Below the pieces are notes generated by a model. The model was not told where the DNA came from, did not search any database, and saw only the letters and a program-made list of their open reading frames with translations. A program made the position numbers and the translations under genes. Below, in pieces: positions 43,631 to 53,627 of a DNA stretch of 64,000 nt. How positions within the stretch are numbered: position 1 is the first letter of the stretch; each line of letters begins with the position of its first letter. This stretch comes from Thermoflexus sp040289485 (GTDB lineage: Bacteria > Chloroflexota > Anaerolineae > Thermoflexales > Thermoflexaceae): NCBI RefSeq assembly GCF_040289485.1, contig NZ_PSLG01000001.1, positions 50,793 through 114,792 on the forward strand, written 5' to 3'.

Positions 43631-44786
43631 GGGTCTTCAAGTAGAGGGTCTCCGGGATCTGGAGGACCCAGGGGTGATCTGGGGGCTGGTAGGTCACCTC
43701 CCGGACGAGCAGGCGACAGCCCGCGTCGGCCGCTCCCAGCCGCAGCGCCTCGATGAGATCCTCCAGGCCGACCGGATAGGCACATGAAGAGAAAAAGAGA
43801 AGGCCCCCCGCCTCCAGCAGTCGGAGGGCCAGGCCGGCCAGGGCCACGAAGCGCCGTCGCACGCTCCGCTCCCACTCCGTCCGCCGCTTGACCATGGCAG
43901 GCGGGTCCACCACCACATGGGTGAACCGTCGGCCCTCGGCAGCCAGGGACTCCAGCATCTCCAGGGCCTCCCCCAGGCGGACGGTGATCCGTCCCCCCAG
44001 GCCGTTACGGGCGGCGTTGCGCTCCGCCTGCCCCAGCGCCCAGGGGTCCTTGTCGATCACCACCGCCGTGGCCCCCGCTGCCGCCGCGTGCAGCGCGAAG
44101 GTCCCGATGTATCCGTAGACATCCAGCACCCGATCTCCCGGCCGCACCCATCGGCGCAGCCGCCGCCGGTTGTCCCGCTGGTCTAGATAAAAGCCCGTCT
44201 TCTGCCCCCGCACGACGCTCGTCTCGAAGACCAGCCCGTCCTCGATCACCTCGATGGGATCCGGCACCTCCCCCCAGAGCACGCCGACCCGCGGCGCCAG
44301 GCCCTCGTCCTCCCGCGCCTCGACATCGCTGCGCTCATAGATCCCACGGGGGGCGAAGAGCCCTCGGAGCAGATCGACCAGCAACTCCCGCCGGCGCTCC
44401 ATCCCCAGGTTGCGGATCTGAACCACCAACATGTCCCCGTAGCGGTCCACGATCAGGCCAGGGAGGCCATCCGCCTCCCCATGGACCAGGCGCACGGCGT
44501 TCGTCCCCTCGATGCCGCGGCGCCGCTCGGCGGCCGCGAGCAGGCGGCGTCGGAACCATGCAGCGTCGATGGGCTCATCCCCCAGGGAGAGCATCCGCAA
44601 GGGGATGGCCGCCTGGGGGTTGTAGAAGGCCTGGCCGACCAGCGCCCCGGAGGCCTCCCGCACCCATACGATGGCGCCGGGCTCGGGGTCGCCCACGACC
44701 TCGGCGATGTCGTCGTGGAAAGCCCACGGGTAGAAGTTGCGCAGTTTTCGCTCCGCCCGCGGTTTGAGGATCACCCGCGCCTGCAC
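43608..44786 (-). CDS. rlmI: Class I rRNA (cytosine-C5) methyltransferase, RlmI-like
   Basis: 392 residues from the GTG at 44786 (GGAGGGGG 4 nt upstream, 13 nt after holA). An N-terminal PUA domain (ILKPRAERKLRNFYPWAF) is followed by the RlmI middle domain (VRLVHGEADGLPGLIVDRYG) and a Rossmann SAM domain (VLDVYGYIGTFALHAAAAGA). The catalytic part carries VVDPPAMVKRR and the Cys in FFSSCAYPV. In E. coli RlmI methylates C1962 of 23S rRNA; the same role is inferred. Confidence 0.9.
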   Translation of the reverse strand: MQARVILKPRAERKLRNFYPWAFHDDIAEVVGDPEPGAIVWVREASGALVGQAFYNPQAAIPLRMLSLGDEPIDAAWFRRRLLAAAERRRGIEGTNAVRLVHGEADGLPGLIVDRYGDMLVVQIRNLGMERRRELLVDLLRGLFAPRGIYERSDVEAREDEGLAPRVGVLWGEVPDPIEVIEDGLVFETSVVRGQKTGFYLDQRDNRRRLRRWVRPGDRVLDVYGYIGTFALHAAAAGATAVVIDKDPWALGQAERNAARNGLGGRITVRLGEALEMLESLAAEGRRFTHVVVDPPAMVKRRTEWERSVRRRFVALAGLALRLLEAGGLLFFSSCAYPVGLEDLIEALRLGAADAGCRLLVREVTYQPPDHPWVLQIPETLYLKTLIVEKSG

Positions 44787-44799
44787 CAGCCCCCTCCGT

Positions 44800-45789
44800 T
44801 CACCCGGCCTCGGCCTCCGCCGTCGAGGGCTCCCGGGCGCCAACGGAGACGAGGAAGGTCTCCAGGGCCACCCCGTCCGGGATCTGCCCGGTCTTGATGG
44901 CCAGGTCCAGTTCCGCCAGGCGACGGTAGAAGGCCTCCAGTTGCGACATCGTGAAGCCGGCCGTCGCCTCAGCGATCTTGCGGGCGGCGTAAGGATGGAG
45001 GCCCAGCCGGCCCCCGGCCTCCGCCGGAGAGTGGCCGGCCTCCAGCAGTTCCTTCATCAACAACATCAGCCGGAACTGGCGGACGATCATGCCGAACAGG
45101 CCCAGAGGATGCTCGCCCTCCTCCAGCAGGCGGCGCAGCGCCGTCAGCGCCCGGCGGACCTCCCGCCGGCCCAGGGCCTCGGTGAGTTCGAAAATGCGAA
45201 TGGGGGCCGCGTAAGGGACCAGCCGGTCGACGTCCTGAGGGGTGACCGGCCGGCCGGCGGCCCAAAGGACCAGTTTGCGGATCTCCTGATCCAGCAGCCG
45301 GAGATCGGTGAGCAGAGCCGCCAGGGCTGAGGCCGCCTGGGGCGTGAAGGCCCCCCCATGCCGCCGGGCCCGTTCCATCACCCATTCCGGCAGCGCATGG
45401 GGCGGCGGCAGGGGGAAATGCCGAACCTCGCCGGCCTCCGGGTGTTCGGCCAGCCAGCGCCGCACCGGGTGATCTTCGAGGAGGGTGCGGGCCTCCACCA
45501 GGACCAGGCGGGTGGTGGGGGGCACCGCTGCGAGGGCCTCCAGGAAGGCGGCCTCCTCCTTGGCCCGCCGCCGCTCGCGGGCGAACAGGCCGTGGACGAT
45601 GACCAGGCGCTGGGCGGCCAGGAAGGGGAGCGCCGCGCACGCGTTCCGCAACTCGGCGGGGGAGATCCGCTGCCCGTCCAGCACGATCACGTTCAGGGAC
45701 TGGGCGGCCGCATCCCCCACGGCCTCGCGGAGCGCCGCCAGCGCCTCCTCGATCTCCAGTTCGTTCTCTCCGTGCAGCAGGACGATCAT
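44800..45789 (-). CDS. holA: DNA polymerase III, delta subunit
   Basis: 329 residues. Clamp-loader subunit that opens the sliding clamp. N-terminal MIVLLHGENELEIEEALAAL, ACAALPFLAAQRLVIVHGLF, then EIRKLVLWAAGRPVTPQDVD and the C-terminal collar domain (ALTALRRLLEEGEHPLGLFG, FRLMLLMKELL). Length normal. Lies 7 nt after the DUF6391 gene and 13 nt before rlmI. Confidence 0.93.
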   Translation of the reverse strand: MIVLLHGENELEIEEALAALREAVGDAAAQSLNVIVLDGQRISPAELRNACAALPFLAAQRLVIVHGLFARERRRAKEEAAFLEALAAVPPTTRLVLVEARTLLEDHPVRRWLAEHPEAGEVRHFPLPPPHALPEWVMERARRHGGAFTPQAASALAALLTDLRLLDQEIRKLVLWAAGRPVTPQDVDRLVPYAAPIRIFELTEALGRREVRRALTALRRLLEEGEHPLGLFGMIVRQFRLMLLMKELLEAGHSPAEAGGRLGLHPYAARKIAEATAGFTMSQLEAFYRRLAELDLAIKTGQIPDGVALETFLVSVGAREPSTAEAEAG

Positions 45790-45796
45790 GGGGCCC

Positions 45797-46300
45797 TTAG
45801 CCGCCGCGGGTCTCCACGAAGTAGGTCCGGACGAAGCCGCCGGGGAGGGCGCGCACCCCGACGATCTCCATATCCCCCGGGTCGGCCAGGGTGGTCACGC
45901 GGTCTTGCAGCCACGGGCCCAGGGGCTGGGCCGCGATGAGGGCGAAGACGGTGGCCAGGATCACCAGCGGCAGCACCTCGGGGCGGCGCCGGTGGGGGAA
46001 CAGGCCCAGGGTGAGGAAGGCCGCCAGGCCGGCAGTGGTGCCCGAGGCCACATAATTGGTGCCGCAGCCCGGATGGATGGCCCAGTGGCGCTCGCCCCGG
46101 TGCAGGCGCTCCAGCGCCTCGTGGGCGGCGGCGACCACCGCCTCCATCGGCACGTTCCCGTAGAGATAAAATCCGGAGGGCGTAGAACGGCCGGCCATGG
46201 GCTGCCCGGGGAACCGCTGGCTCAGCAGGTGCACCGTTGCGTGCTCCAGGGCGTGGTTGCGCCGGATCCGACGCACCGGGGACCACTCCAGAAGCCCCAT
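45797..46300 (-). CDS. DUF6391-type membrane protein
   Basis: 167 residues from the ATG at 46300 (GGAGGGAGA upstream). The motif RRNHALEHATVHLL near residues 13-26, a Gly-rich GFYLYGNVP segment and HPGCGTNYVASG are typical of DUF6391. Two hydrophobic helices follow (about 100-135). The His/Glu pattern H-A-L-E-H-A suggests a metal site, but no activity is established. It is co-transcribed with the sortase gene (13 nt upstream). Confidence 0.65.
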   Translation of the reverse strand: MGLLEWSPVRRIRRNHALEHATVHLLSQRFPGQPMAGRSTPSGFYLYGNVPMEAVVAAAHEALERLHRGERHWAIHPGCGTNYVASGTTAGLAAFLTLGLFPHRRRPEVLPLVILATVFALIAAQPLGPWLQDRVTTLADPGDMEIVGVRALPGGFVRTYFVETRGG

Positions 46301-46313
46301 CGTCTCCCTCCAT

Positions 46314-47048
46314 CTAAGGCTCGATCCCGTGCGGGGAAACCGCCTCCCCCCGCTCCGCATCCCCATCGAGGGGCCGGGCCACGACGATCAGCCGGTGGGT
46401 GTTGCCCGTCGGCGGCCAACACGTAACCAGCGTGAGCCGCTCCTCCCCCGTCGGGAGGATCCACTGCAAATGGCGCTGGCGGATCTCGAGGGGTTGCCCC
46501 TTTTCCAGCAGGAGGTGGCGGGCGACCACCTCGTAAACATAGACCCGCCGGCAGGTTTCCACCTGGATGCGATGGCCGGGCCTCAGCCGGTGAAGATCCT
46601 TGAAGACCATGCCGGCGATGTTGTGATGGCCGATGAGGACCACGTTATCCCCCTGGCCCGGCACCGCGGAGGTCACCAGCCACCCCGCGGCGAAGCCCCC
46701 CGGGGCCTCCCAAGTGATGAGGGTCCGCCCGCCCTCCTCCTGGGCGATCAACCCTGTCGGGACCACGGGCGCATCCAGCCCGATGGCGGGAATGCGAAGG
46801 CGGAGCGGACGGTCGCCGACGGCTTCTGTCCCCGCCGGCGCAGGATCGGGAAGGTCCGCTCCCCCTGCCGAGACCGCGGCCGCGGGAGCCCCGCTGGAGC
46901 GGGGATCCGACCGCATCGCCCTCAATGGCTCCGGATCCTCCCGGGGCGGGGCGGCCGGGGTCAGCGGGGCGACGCCGAGGAGGAGGGCGATGCCAGCGCC
47001 CATCAGGAAGACGCTCAGCCCTCGGAGGGCACCGCGGCCTTCGTCCAT
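46314..47048 (-). CDS. Sortase
   Basis: 244 residues from the ATG at 47048, which overlaps the HTH gene by 34 nt. One N-terminal membrane anchor (about 10-30), a Pro/Ala-rich linker, then a sortase domain: RLRIPAIGLDAPVV, the catalytic His in VVLIGHHNIAG, the catalytic Cys in LTLVTCWPPTGNTHRLIVVA with the Arg following. Transpeptidase acting on sorted surface proteins. No protein with an LPxTG-like tail was noticed in the window, so the substrate is unknown. Confidence 0.88.
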   Translation of the reverse strand: MDEGRGALRGLSVFLMGAGIALLLGVAPLTPAAPPREDPEPLRAMRSDPRSSGAPAAAVSAGGADLPDPAPAGTEAVGDRPLRLRIPAIGLDAPVVPTGLIAQEEGGRTLITWEAPGGFAAGWLVTSAVPGQGDNVVLIGHHNIAGMVFKDLHRLRPGHRIQVETCRRVYVYEVVARHLLLEKGQPLEIRQRHLQWILPTGEERLTLVTCWPPTGNTHRLIVVARPLDGDAERGEAVSPHGIEP

Positions 47049-47665
47049 GGCGCCTGTTCCAGATAGCCGTCGATCATCGCCAACAACGTCTCGTTGTGGA
47101 AAGCCAGGACATCCCGGTAGACCTCCCGCCAGCGCTCTGGCGCGCCGCCCATCTCCACCATGCGGAACACGCTCTCCAGCAGGTAATGTCCGAAGTGCAG
47201 GTAGGCCCGGACCAGGTCCCCCAGGCTCAGGCCGGCCGCCAGGGCCTCCGCGACGTAGCGCAGGCCCACCGCCCGGGGGCGCCTCGGATCCCGATCCCGG
47301 ATGTAGGCCTGAAGCTCCTCCAACAACTGATAGCAGATGGCCTGGAAAGCCTGGGCGATCTCCCCACGCATCCGCTCGAACCATGGGGCCTGGGGGGTCG
47401 CCCCCCGGGTCAGTTCCATTCGCAGCTGCCCCAGGGTATAGGCCACCAGCATCTGGACCCCCGGCTCTGCCCCGTGGGCCTGGAGCCAGGCCTCCAGATC
47501 CCGCCGGGCGAACCGGCGATGCCCCCCTGCCGTGCGGCGGGAGGGGATCCGCCCGGCGTCCGCCCACACCCGCAAGGTCGCGGGGTGGACCCCCAGCATT
47601 GCCGCCGCGTCCTTCAAGGACAGCCACTCGCCGCCTGGCTCCACCGCCTGCTTTCGACGGGGCAT
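47015..47665 (-). CDS. MerR/BldC-like HTH regulator with a helical sensor-like domain
   Basis: 216 residues from the ATG at 47665 (GGAGGGAG upstream). Residues 14-65 form an excisionase/BldC-type winged HTH (WLSLKDAAAMLGVHPATLRV, RIPSRRTAGGHRRF). The remaining ~145 residues are all helical (LLEELQAYIRDRDPRR ... LGDLVRAYLHFGHYLLESVF) and resemble RsbRD-N/globin-like stress sensor domains, though I am not certain. It overlaps the sortase gene, so it may regulate the sortase/DUF6391 pair. Confidence 0.75.
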   Translation of the reverse strand: MPRRKQAVEPGGEWLSLKDAAAMLGVHPATLRVWADAGRIPSRRTAGGHRRFARRDLEAWLQAHGAEPGVQMLVAYTLGQLRMELTRGATPQAPWFERMRGEIAQAFQAICYQLLEELQAYIRDRDPRRPRAVGLRYVAEALAAGLSLGDLVRAYLHFGHYLLESVFRMVEMGGAPERWREVYRDVLAFHNETLLAMIDGYLEQAPWTKAAVPSEG

Positions 47666-47693
47666 GCTCCCTCCTGCGGCGCGGCCTGATCGG

Positions 47694-48807
47694 TCATCCA
47701 CCGCCCCGGGGGGCGGCTGCCGTCTGGCGAAGGTAGGCCTCGATGAAATCGTCCAGTTCACCATCCAACACCCGCTCCACCTGGCTGGTCTCGTGCTCCG
47801 TGCGATGGTCCTTCACCAGCTGATACGGATGGAGCACGTAGGAGCGGATCTGGTTGCCCCACTCGGCGCTGACGTGCTCCCCCTTCAGGGCGGCGATCTC
47901 CGCCCGCCGCTTCTGCTCCTCCAGTTCCGCCAGCCGCGCCTTCAGGATCTTAAGGGCGGTCTCCCGGTTCTGGGTCTGGCTGCGCTCGTTCTGGCATGAG
48001 ACCACGATGCCGGTAGGGATGTGGCGGATGCGGACCGCTGTCTCGTTCTTCTGCATGTGCTGGCCGCCGGCCGTGGAGGCCCGGAAGGTCTCGATGATGA
48101 GGTCCTCGGGCCGGATGACGATCTCCGGGCTCTCCCCCATGTCCGGCCAGACCTCCACCAGGGCGAACGAGGTGTGGCGCCGGTGGGCGGCGTCGAAGGG
48201 GGAGAGGCGGACCAGGCGGTGCACCCCTTTCTCCGCCTTTAGATAGCCGTAGGCGTAGGGGCCTTTCACCAGCACCGTCGCGCTCTTGATCCCCGCCTCC
48301 TCCCCGTCGACCTTGTCCAGCAACTCGGTCTCCCAGCCCCGCCGTTCGGCCCACCGCAGATACATCCGCAACAACATCTCCGCCCAATCCTGGGCGTCGG
48401 TGCCGCCGGCCCCCGCGTGGATGGCGAGGATGGCGTCGTTGCGATCGTAGGGTCCGGACATCCAGACCTCGAACTGGTGGCGGCGGACCTCCTCCTCCAG
48501 GGCCTCGACCTCGCGGGCCAGTTCCGCCGCCAGGTCCTCGGCGCCCTCCGCCTCGGCCAGATCCAGCAGTTCGCGGAGCTCATCGGCCCGCTGCCGCAGG
48601 CGGAGCCAGGCCTCCACCTCCTCCCGCAGCCGGCCCAGCCGCTTCATGACCTCCTGGGCCCGTCCGGGCTGATCCCAGAAATCCGCCCGGGCCGCCGCCT
48701 CCTCCAGTTTCCGGATCTCGGCTTGCTTGCCCGGGATGTCAAAGACGATCCAACAGATCCTCCAGCGTCACCCGCAGATGATCCAAGCGTTCCCGCAACG
48801 CCTCCAT
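47694..48807 (-). CDS. prfB: Peptide chain release factor 2 with programmed +1 frameshift
   Basis: Recognises UGA and UAA stops. A 22-codon first frame starts at the ATG at 48807 (AAGGAGG upstream) and meets TGA at 48739-48741 in the context CTT-TGA-C. After a +1 shift the second frame runs from 48740 to 47694, giving 370 residues in all. The shifted frame continues straight into RF2 sequence (DIPGKQAEIRKLEEAAARAD). Stop-recognition tripeptide SPF (RLSPFDAAHRRHTSF) and the catalytic GGQ (STAGGQHMQKNETAVR) are present. The internal Shine-Dalgarno-like stimulator is only GGAT. Confidence 0.93.
48738..48744 (-). promoter_or_regulatory. prfB programmed frameshift site
   Basis: Minus-strand CTTTGAC: slippery Leu codon, in-frame UGA and a following C, identical to the core of the autoregulatory site in most bacterial prfB genes. 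Low RF2 favours the shift and hence more RF2. Confidence 0.92.
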
Positions 48808-48871
48808 GGTCTCGCCTCCTTGGTAGAGAATCATCGCTGGCGCTCCTCGCCCGAAGCCCGGCCTCCCCACC

Positions 48872-49804
48872 TCAGGTGGCCGCCGACGCCGCGTCCATGA
48901 AGAGCCCTTCCACAAACGCCGTCGGGTCGAAGGGCAGCAAGTCCTCCAGCCCCTCGCCCACCCCGACGAACCGCACCGGCAGGCCCATCTCGCGGGCGAT
49001 GGCGAACAACGCCCCGCCCTTGGCCGTCCCATCCAGTTTGGTGAGGATGAGCCCGGTGACCCCCACGGCCCGGTGGAACTCCCGGGCCTGGGGGAGGGCG
49101 TTCTGGCCGGTGGTCGCATCCAGCACCAGCCAGACCTCATGGGGGGCCTCCGGGACCACCTTGGCGGCCACGTTGCGGATCTTGCGCAGTTCCTGCATCA
49201 GGTTGTATTTGGTGTGCAGGCGGCCGGCGGTGTCGGCCACGACCAGATCATAGCCGCGGGCCCGGGCGGCCTGCAGGGCGTCGAAGAGCACGGCCCCGGG
49301 ATCGGCCCCCGGCTGCCCGCCGATGCAGGGCACCCCCGCCCGCTCCGCCCAGATCTCCAGTTGCTCCCCGGCGGCGGCCCGAAAGGTATCGGCGGCGGCC
49401 AGCAGCACCCGGCGCCCCTCTTGCTGGAAGCGATGGGCCAACTTGGCGGCGGTCGTCGTCTTGCCGGAGCCGTTGACCCCCACCACCAGCACCACCTCCA
49501 AAGGATGCCGCCCCAGGTTCAACGGCGGGGGATCGCCCAGGAGGGCCCGCAACTCGGCCTGGAGCCGCTCCCGCAAGATCGCAGCACGGGTGATCCCCTC
49601 CCGGCGGACCTGCTCCCGCAGGCGGGCGAGGAGGGCCTCCGTCACCGCAACCCCTACATCGGCCTGCAGGAGGGCGGCCTCCAGTTCCTCCCACAGGGAC
49701 TCCTGGATCTCCGTCGCCCCCAACAACTGAGCGATCCGCCCGAAGGCCGCCTGGCGGGTTCGGGCCAATCCCTCCCGGAGCGAGCGCCACGCGTTCGACA
49801 TCAT
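48872..49804 (-). CDS. ftsY: Signal recognition particle receptor FtsY
   Basis: 310 residues from the first of two tandem ATGs at 49804. The short form lacks the long acidic A domain of E. coli FtsY. N domain (SLREGLARTRQAAFG, WEELEAALLQADVGV), then the SRP GTPase: G1 GVNGSGKTTTAAKLAHRF, DTFRAAAGEQL, G3 VVADTAGRLHTK, G4 TKLDGTAKGG and GVGEGLEDLLPFDP. Docks ribosome-SRP complexes at the membrane. Head of a minus-strand run ending at rlmI. Confidence 0.95.
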   Translation of the reverse strand: MMSNAWRSLREGLARTRQAAFGRIAQLLGATEIQESLWEELEAALLQADVGVAVTEALLARLREQVRREGITRAAILRERLQAELRALLGDPPPLNLGRHPLEVVLVVGVNGSGKTTTAAKLAHRFQQEGRRVLLAAADTFRAAAGEQLEIWAERAGVPCIGGQPGADPGAVLFDALQAARARGYDLVVADTAGRLHTKYNLMQELRKIRNVAAKVVPEAPHEVWLVLDATTGQNALPQAREFHRAVGVTGLILTKLDGTAKGGALFAIAREMGLPVRFVGVGEGLEDLLPFDPTAFVEGLFMDAASAAT

Positions 49805-49833
49805 CCCTCGGACACTCCTTCCGGTTCCTTTCA

Positions 49834-49841
49834 ATTATAAT
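49834..49841. promoter_or_regulatory. Overlapping divergent -10 boxes between ftsY and the LysM gene
   Basis: ATTATAAT reads as TATAAT on both strands (minus 49834-49839, plus 49836-49841). Neither direction has a good -35, so promoter use on either side is uncertain; initiation in one direction should exclude the other. Confidence 0.5.
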
Positions 49842-49894
49842 GTAGAGACGGTTGGGGCTGTGCCCATGCGCACCATTCCCCAGGGGAAGCCGCC

Positions 49895-50563
49895 ATGGGA
49901 AGCGCGGAACATCGTGGGCGGAGCGAGACCCATGGGTGGGGCTGGGGGGTGGGGTTGAACGCCCTAGCCGCCCTGGCCGCGTTGATCCTGGGGATGTGGG
50001 CATGGGATCGCCTGCGCCCCCTTCCCTCACGGCCGACGCCTCGGCCGACCGCTCCCCCGCCGCCGACCCCAACGCCGCGCACACCTTTCACCTACACGGT
50101 GCAACCCGGGGACACACTGTCGGCCATCGCCGCCCGCTTCGACGTGTCTCTGGAGGAGCTGCTCCAAGCCAACGGGCTGTCGCCGGAGGCGGTGATCTAT
50201 CCGGGGCAGGCCCTCTGGATCCCGGCGGGGAGCCCAGCGCCCCCCACGCCGACCCCCGTTCGCCTGCGCCTGGTGCAGGCGCGGGCGCCGGGCGATCTCC
50301 TTCAAGAGGCCCTGGTCCTGGCCAACGAGGGGGACACCCTCAGCCTGGCCGGGTGGCGCCTCCGGGATGAAGCCGGTCACGTGTTTGTCTTCCCGGCGCT
50401 GACCCTCTGGGCGGGCAGCACGGTGACGCTGCACACCCGGGCCGGGGAGAACACGGCGACCGACCTCTATTGGGGACGGGAGGCCCCGGTCTGGCAGCGC
50501 GGCGAGCGGGGGATCCTGGAGGATCCCTCGGGGCGATCCGTCCTGGAGTTTCAGATCCCTTGA
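49895..50563 (+). CDS. Exported LysM and lamin-tail domain protein
   Basis: 222 residues. One membrane anchor or signal segment (about 22-40), a Pro/Thr-rich linker, a LysM domain (YTVQPGDTLSAIAARFDVSL to YPGQALWIP, residues ~67-110), a second TPTP linker, and a C-terminal lamin-tail-like beta-sandwich (LANEGDTLSLAGWRLRDEAG ... VLEFQIP). The LysM should bind peptidoglycan or chitin-like glycans. The partner of the lamin-tail domain is unknown. Single plus-strand gene between two minus-strand runs. Confidence 0.85.
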   Translation: MGSAEHRGRSETHGWGWGVGLNALAALAALILGMWAWDRLRPLPSRPTPRPTAPPPPTPTPRTPFTYTVQPGDTLSAIAARFDVSLEELLQANGLSPEAVIYPGQALWIPAGSPAPPTPTPVRLRLVQARAPGDLLQEALVLANEGDTLSLAGWRLRDEAGHVFVFPALTLWAGSTVTLHTRAGENTATDLYWGREAPVWQRGERGILEDPSGRSVLEFQIP

Positions 50564-50577
50564 GGGATCACGGGCGT

Positions 50578-51600
<1,023 letters not shown>

Positions 51601-51623
51601 GGGCGGCTCCTCATCGAAGAGGA

Positions 51624-52634
51624 TCACGCGTAGAGCCAGCAACGGACCGAGTGGCCGGGCTCGGTGCGGAACAGCGGCGGGTTTTCCTCCAGGCACCGGT
51701 TCCCCAGCCGGGCCTGGTTCTCGAGCCGGGCGCGGCAGCGCGGGGCGAAGCGGCACCCCGGCGGCAGGTCGATCAGGTTGGGCACCGTCCCTGGGATGGT
51801 CTCCAGCCGCGGTTTCACCACCCCCATCACCGGGATGGAGCCCAGCAGCCCCCGGGTGTAGGGGTGCTGGGGGTTGGCGAAGAGGGTGCGCATATCGGCC
51901 TCCTCGACAATCTGCCCAGCATACATCACCGCCACCCGGTCGCACATCTCGGCCACGATCCCCATGTCGTGGGTGATCAGGATGATGGAAGTGTTCAGCC
52001 GCCGCTGGAGCCCCCGCATCAGGTCCAGGATCTGCGCCTGGATGGTCACGTCCATGGCGGTGGTGGGCTCGTCGGCGATCAACAACTCAGGGCCCAGGGC
52101 CAGGGCCATCGCGATCATCACCCGCTGCGCCATGCCCCCGGAGAGCTCATGGGGATACGAATGGGCCCGACGCTCCGGATCGGGGATCCCCACCATGCGC
52201 AGGAGATCGATGGCCCGGCGCCATCCCTCGGCCCGGCTCAGACCCTCGTGGGCCTGGAAGACCTCGGCGATCTGATCGCCGACCTTGAAGACCGGGTTGA
52301 GACAACTCACCGGCTGCTGGAAGATCATGGAGATCCGGCTGCCCCGCAACCGCACCATCTCCGGCTCGGGGAGCCTTAACAGATCGACCCCGTCGAAGAG
52401 CACCTCCCCGCTCAGGATCCGGCCCGGCGGCGCGATCAGGCGCATGATGGAGAGGGAGGTCACGCTCTTGCCGCATCCAGATTCGCCGACCAAGCCCAAC
52501 ACCTCCCCACGCCGCACCTGGAAACTGACCCTGTCCACCGCCTTCACCACGCCGTCCTCGGTGAAGAAATAGGTGCGCAGATCCCGGACGTCCAGCAGGA
52601 TCTCGTGATCGTTCCGGCGCTCCAACGGTCCCAC
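51624..52634 (-). CDS. oppD: Oligopeptide/dipeptide ABC transporter ATP-binding protein (OppD type)
   Basis: 336 residues. Walker A GESGCGKSVTS (the S-V-T-S form is OppD-like), FQQPVSCLNPVF, signature LSGGMAQRVMIAMAL, Walker B LLIADEPTTAMDVT, H-loop ITHDMGIV. The C-terminal motif GCRFAPRC is present. Forms the ATPase heterodimer with OppF. 61 nt after oppC. Confidence 0.93.
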   Translation of the reverse strand: MGPLERRNDHEILLDVRDLRTYFFTEDGVVKAVDRVSFQVRRGEVLGLVGESGCGKSVTSLSIMRLIAPPGRILSGEVLFDGVDLLRLPEPEMVRLRGSRISMIFQQPVSCLNPVFKVGDQIAEVFQAHEGLSRAEGWRRAIDLLRMVGIPDPERRAHSYPHELSGGMAQRVMIAMALALGPELLIADEPTTAMDVTIQAQILDLMRGLQRRLNTSIILITHDMGIVAEMCDRVAVMYAGQIVEEADMRTLFANPQHPYTRGLLGSIPVMGVVKPRLETIPGTVPNLIDLPPGCRFAPRCRARLENQARLGNRCLEENPPLFRTEPGHSVRCWLYA

Positions 52635-52695
52635 CTCCGGATCAGGTTAACCGTCCCAACAGGAAGCCCCTTCCTGGTTGTCCTCTATTGACAGC

Positions 52696-53616
52696 CTACC
52701 GTTTCAGACGCGGATCCAAGGCGTCCCGCAGGCCATCCCCTACGAAATTGAAGGACAGCGAGGTCAGGAAGATGCAGAAGCCGGGGACAATGGCCTTGAA
52801 GGGCTGGGTCCACATATCCGCTTGGGCGTTGTTGAGCATGTTGCCCCAGGTGGGCACGGGCGGCTGGACCCCGAACCCGAGGAAGCTGAGGGCCGCCTCA
52901 AGGATGATCACCGTCCCCAGGGCCAGAGTCGCGCTCACGATGATCGGGGCCATGGCATTGGGGATCATGTGGCGGACCACGATCTGAAGGTCCGACATCC
53001 CCAGGGCCCGGGCGGCCTCCGTGAAGGCCTGCTCTCGCAGCGAGAGGACCACCCCCCGCACCAGGCGGGCGGTGCCCATCCAGCCGAAGGCGCTCAGCAC
53101 AAAGATGATGAGGACCACACTGCTCCACTCCCGGCTCAGACCTGGGATGGTGACATCGCTGAGCAGGGCTGAGATGGTCAACAGGAGGGGAAGCAGCGGA
53201 AGGGTCAGCATGAAGTCCACCACCCGCTGGATCAGGTTGTCCACCCACCCCCCGAAGTAGCCCGAGATGGCACCGATGAGGGCCCCCGCGGTCTGGCTGA
53301 TCAGGACCACCACGAAGGCCACCGTCAGGGAGATGCGGGCGGCGTGCATCAGCCGGGAGAGCACGTCCCGGCCCAGTTCATCCGTCCCCAGCCAGTGGGC
53401 GGGGGATGGGGCCGCGTTCTTCCGTTCCAGGTTCTGGACGTAGGGATCATAGGGGGCGATCCATGGGGCGGCGATGGCGATGAAGATGAAAAAGAGGAGG
53501 ACCGCCGCCCCGGCCAAGGCCACCCGGTGGCGGCGGAACCGCCGCCAGACGATCTGGAGGTAACGCTCCTCGCGAACGGTGAGGAGGGCTTCCGCCCGGA
53601 GCTCCGCCGTCGCCAT
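52696..53616 (-). CDS. oppC: Oligopeptide/dipeptide ABC permease (OppC type)
   Basis: 306 residues from the ATG at 53616 (AAGGAGG upstream; an earlier in-frame ATG is less well placed). OppC N-terminal domain (WRRFRRHRVALAGAAVLLFF), then the fingerprint HWLGTDELGRDVLSRLM. Six membrane helices, with the EAA loop FTEAARALGMSDLQIVVRHM that contacts the ATPases. Ends near DGLRDALDPRLKR, as usual. 11 nt after oppB. Confidence 0.94.
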   Translation of the reverse strand: MATAELRAEALLTVREERYLQIVWRRFRRHRVALAGAAVLLFFIFIAIAAPWIAPYDPYVQNLERKNAAPSPAHWLGTDELGRDVLSRLMHAARISLTVAFVVVLISQTAGALIGAISGYFGGWVDNLIQRVVDFMLTLPLLPLLLTISALLSDVTIPGLSREWSSVVLIIFVLSAFGWMGTARLVRGVVLSLREQAFTEAARALGMSDLQIVVRHMIPNAMAPIIVSATLALGTVIILEAALSFLGFGVQPPVPTWGNMLNNAQADMWTQPFKAIVPGFCIFLTSLSFNFVGDGLRDALDPRLKR

Positions 53617-53627
53617 CAGCGCCTCCT

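Noticed and set aside
48739..48741. In-frame TGA making prfB look like a pseudogene
   Set aside because: It sits in the standard CTT-TGA-C programmed frameshift context and the shifted frame is intact RF2.
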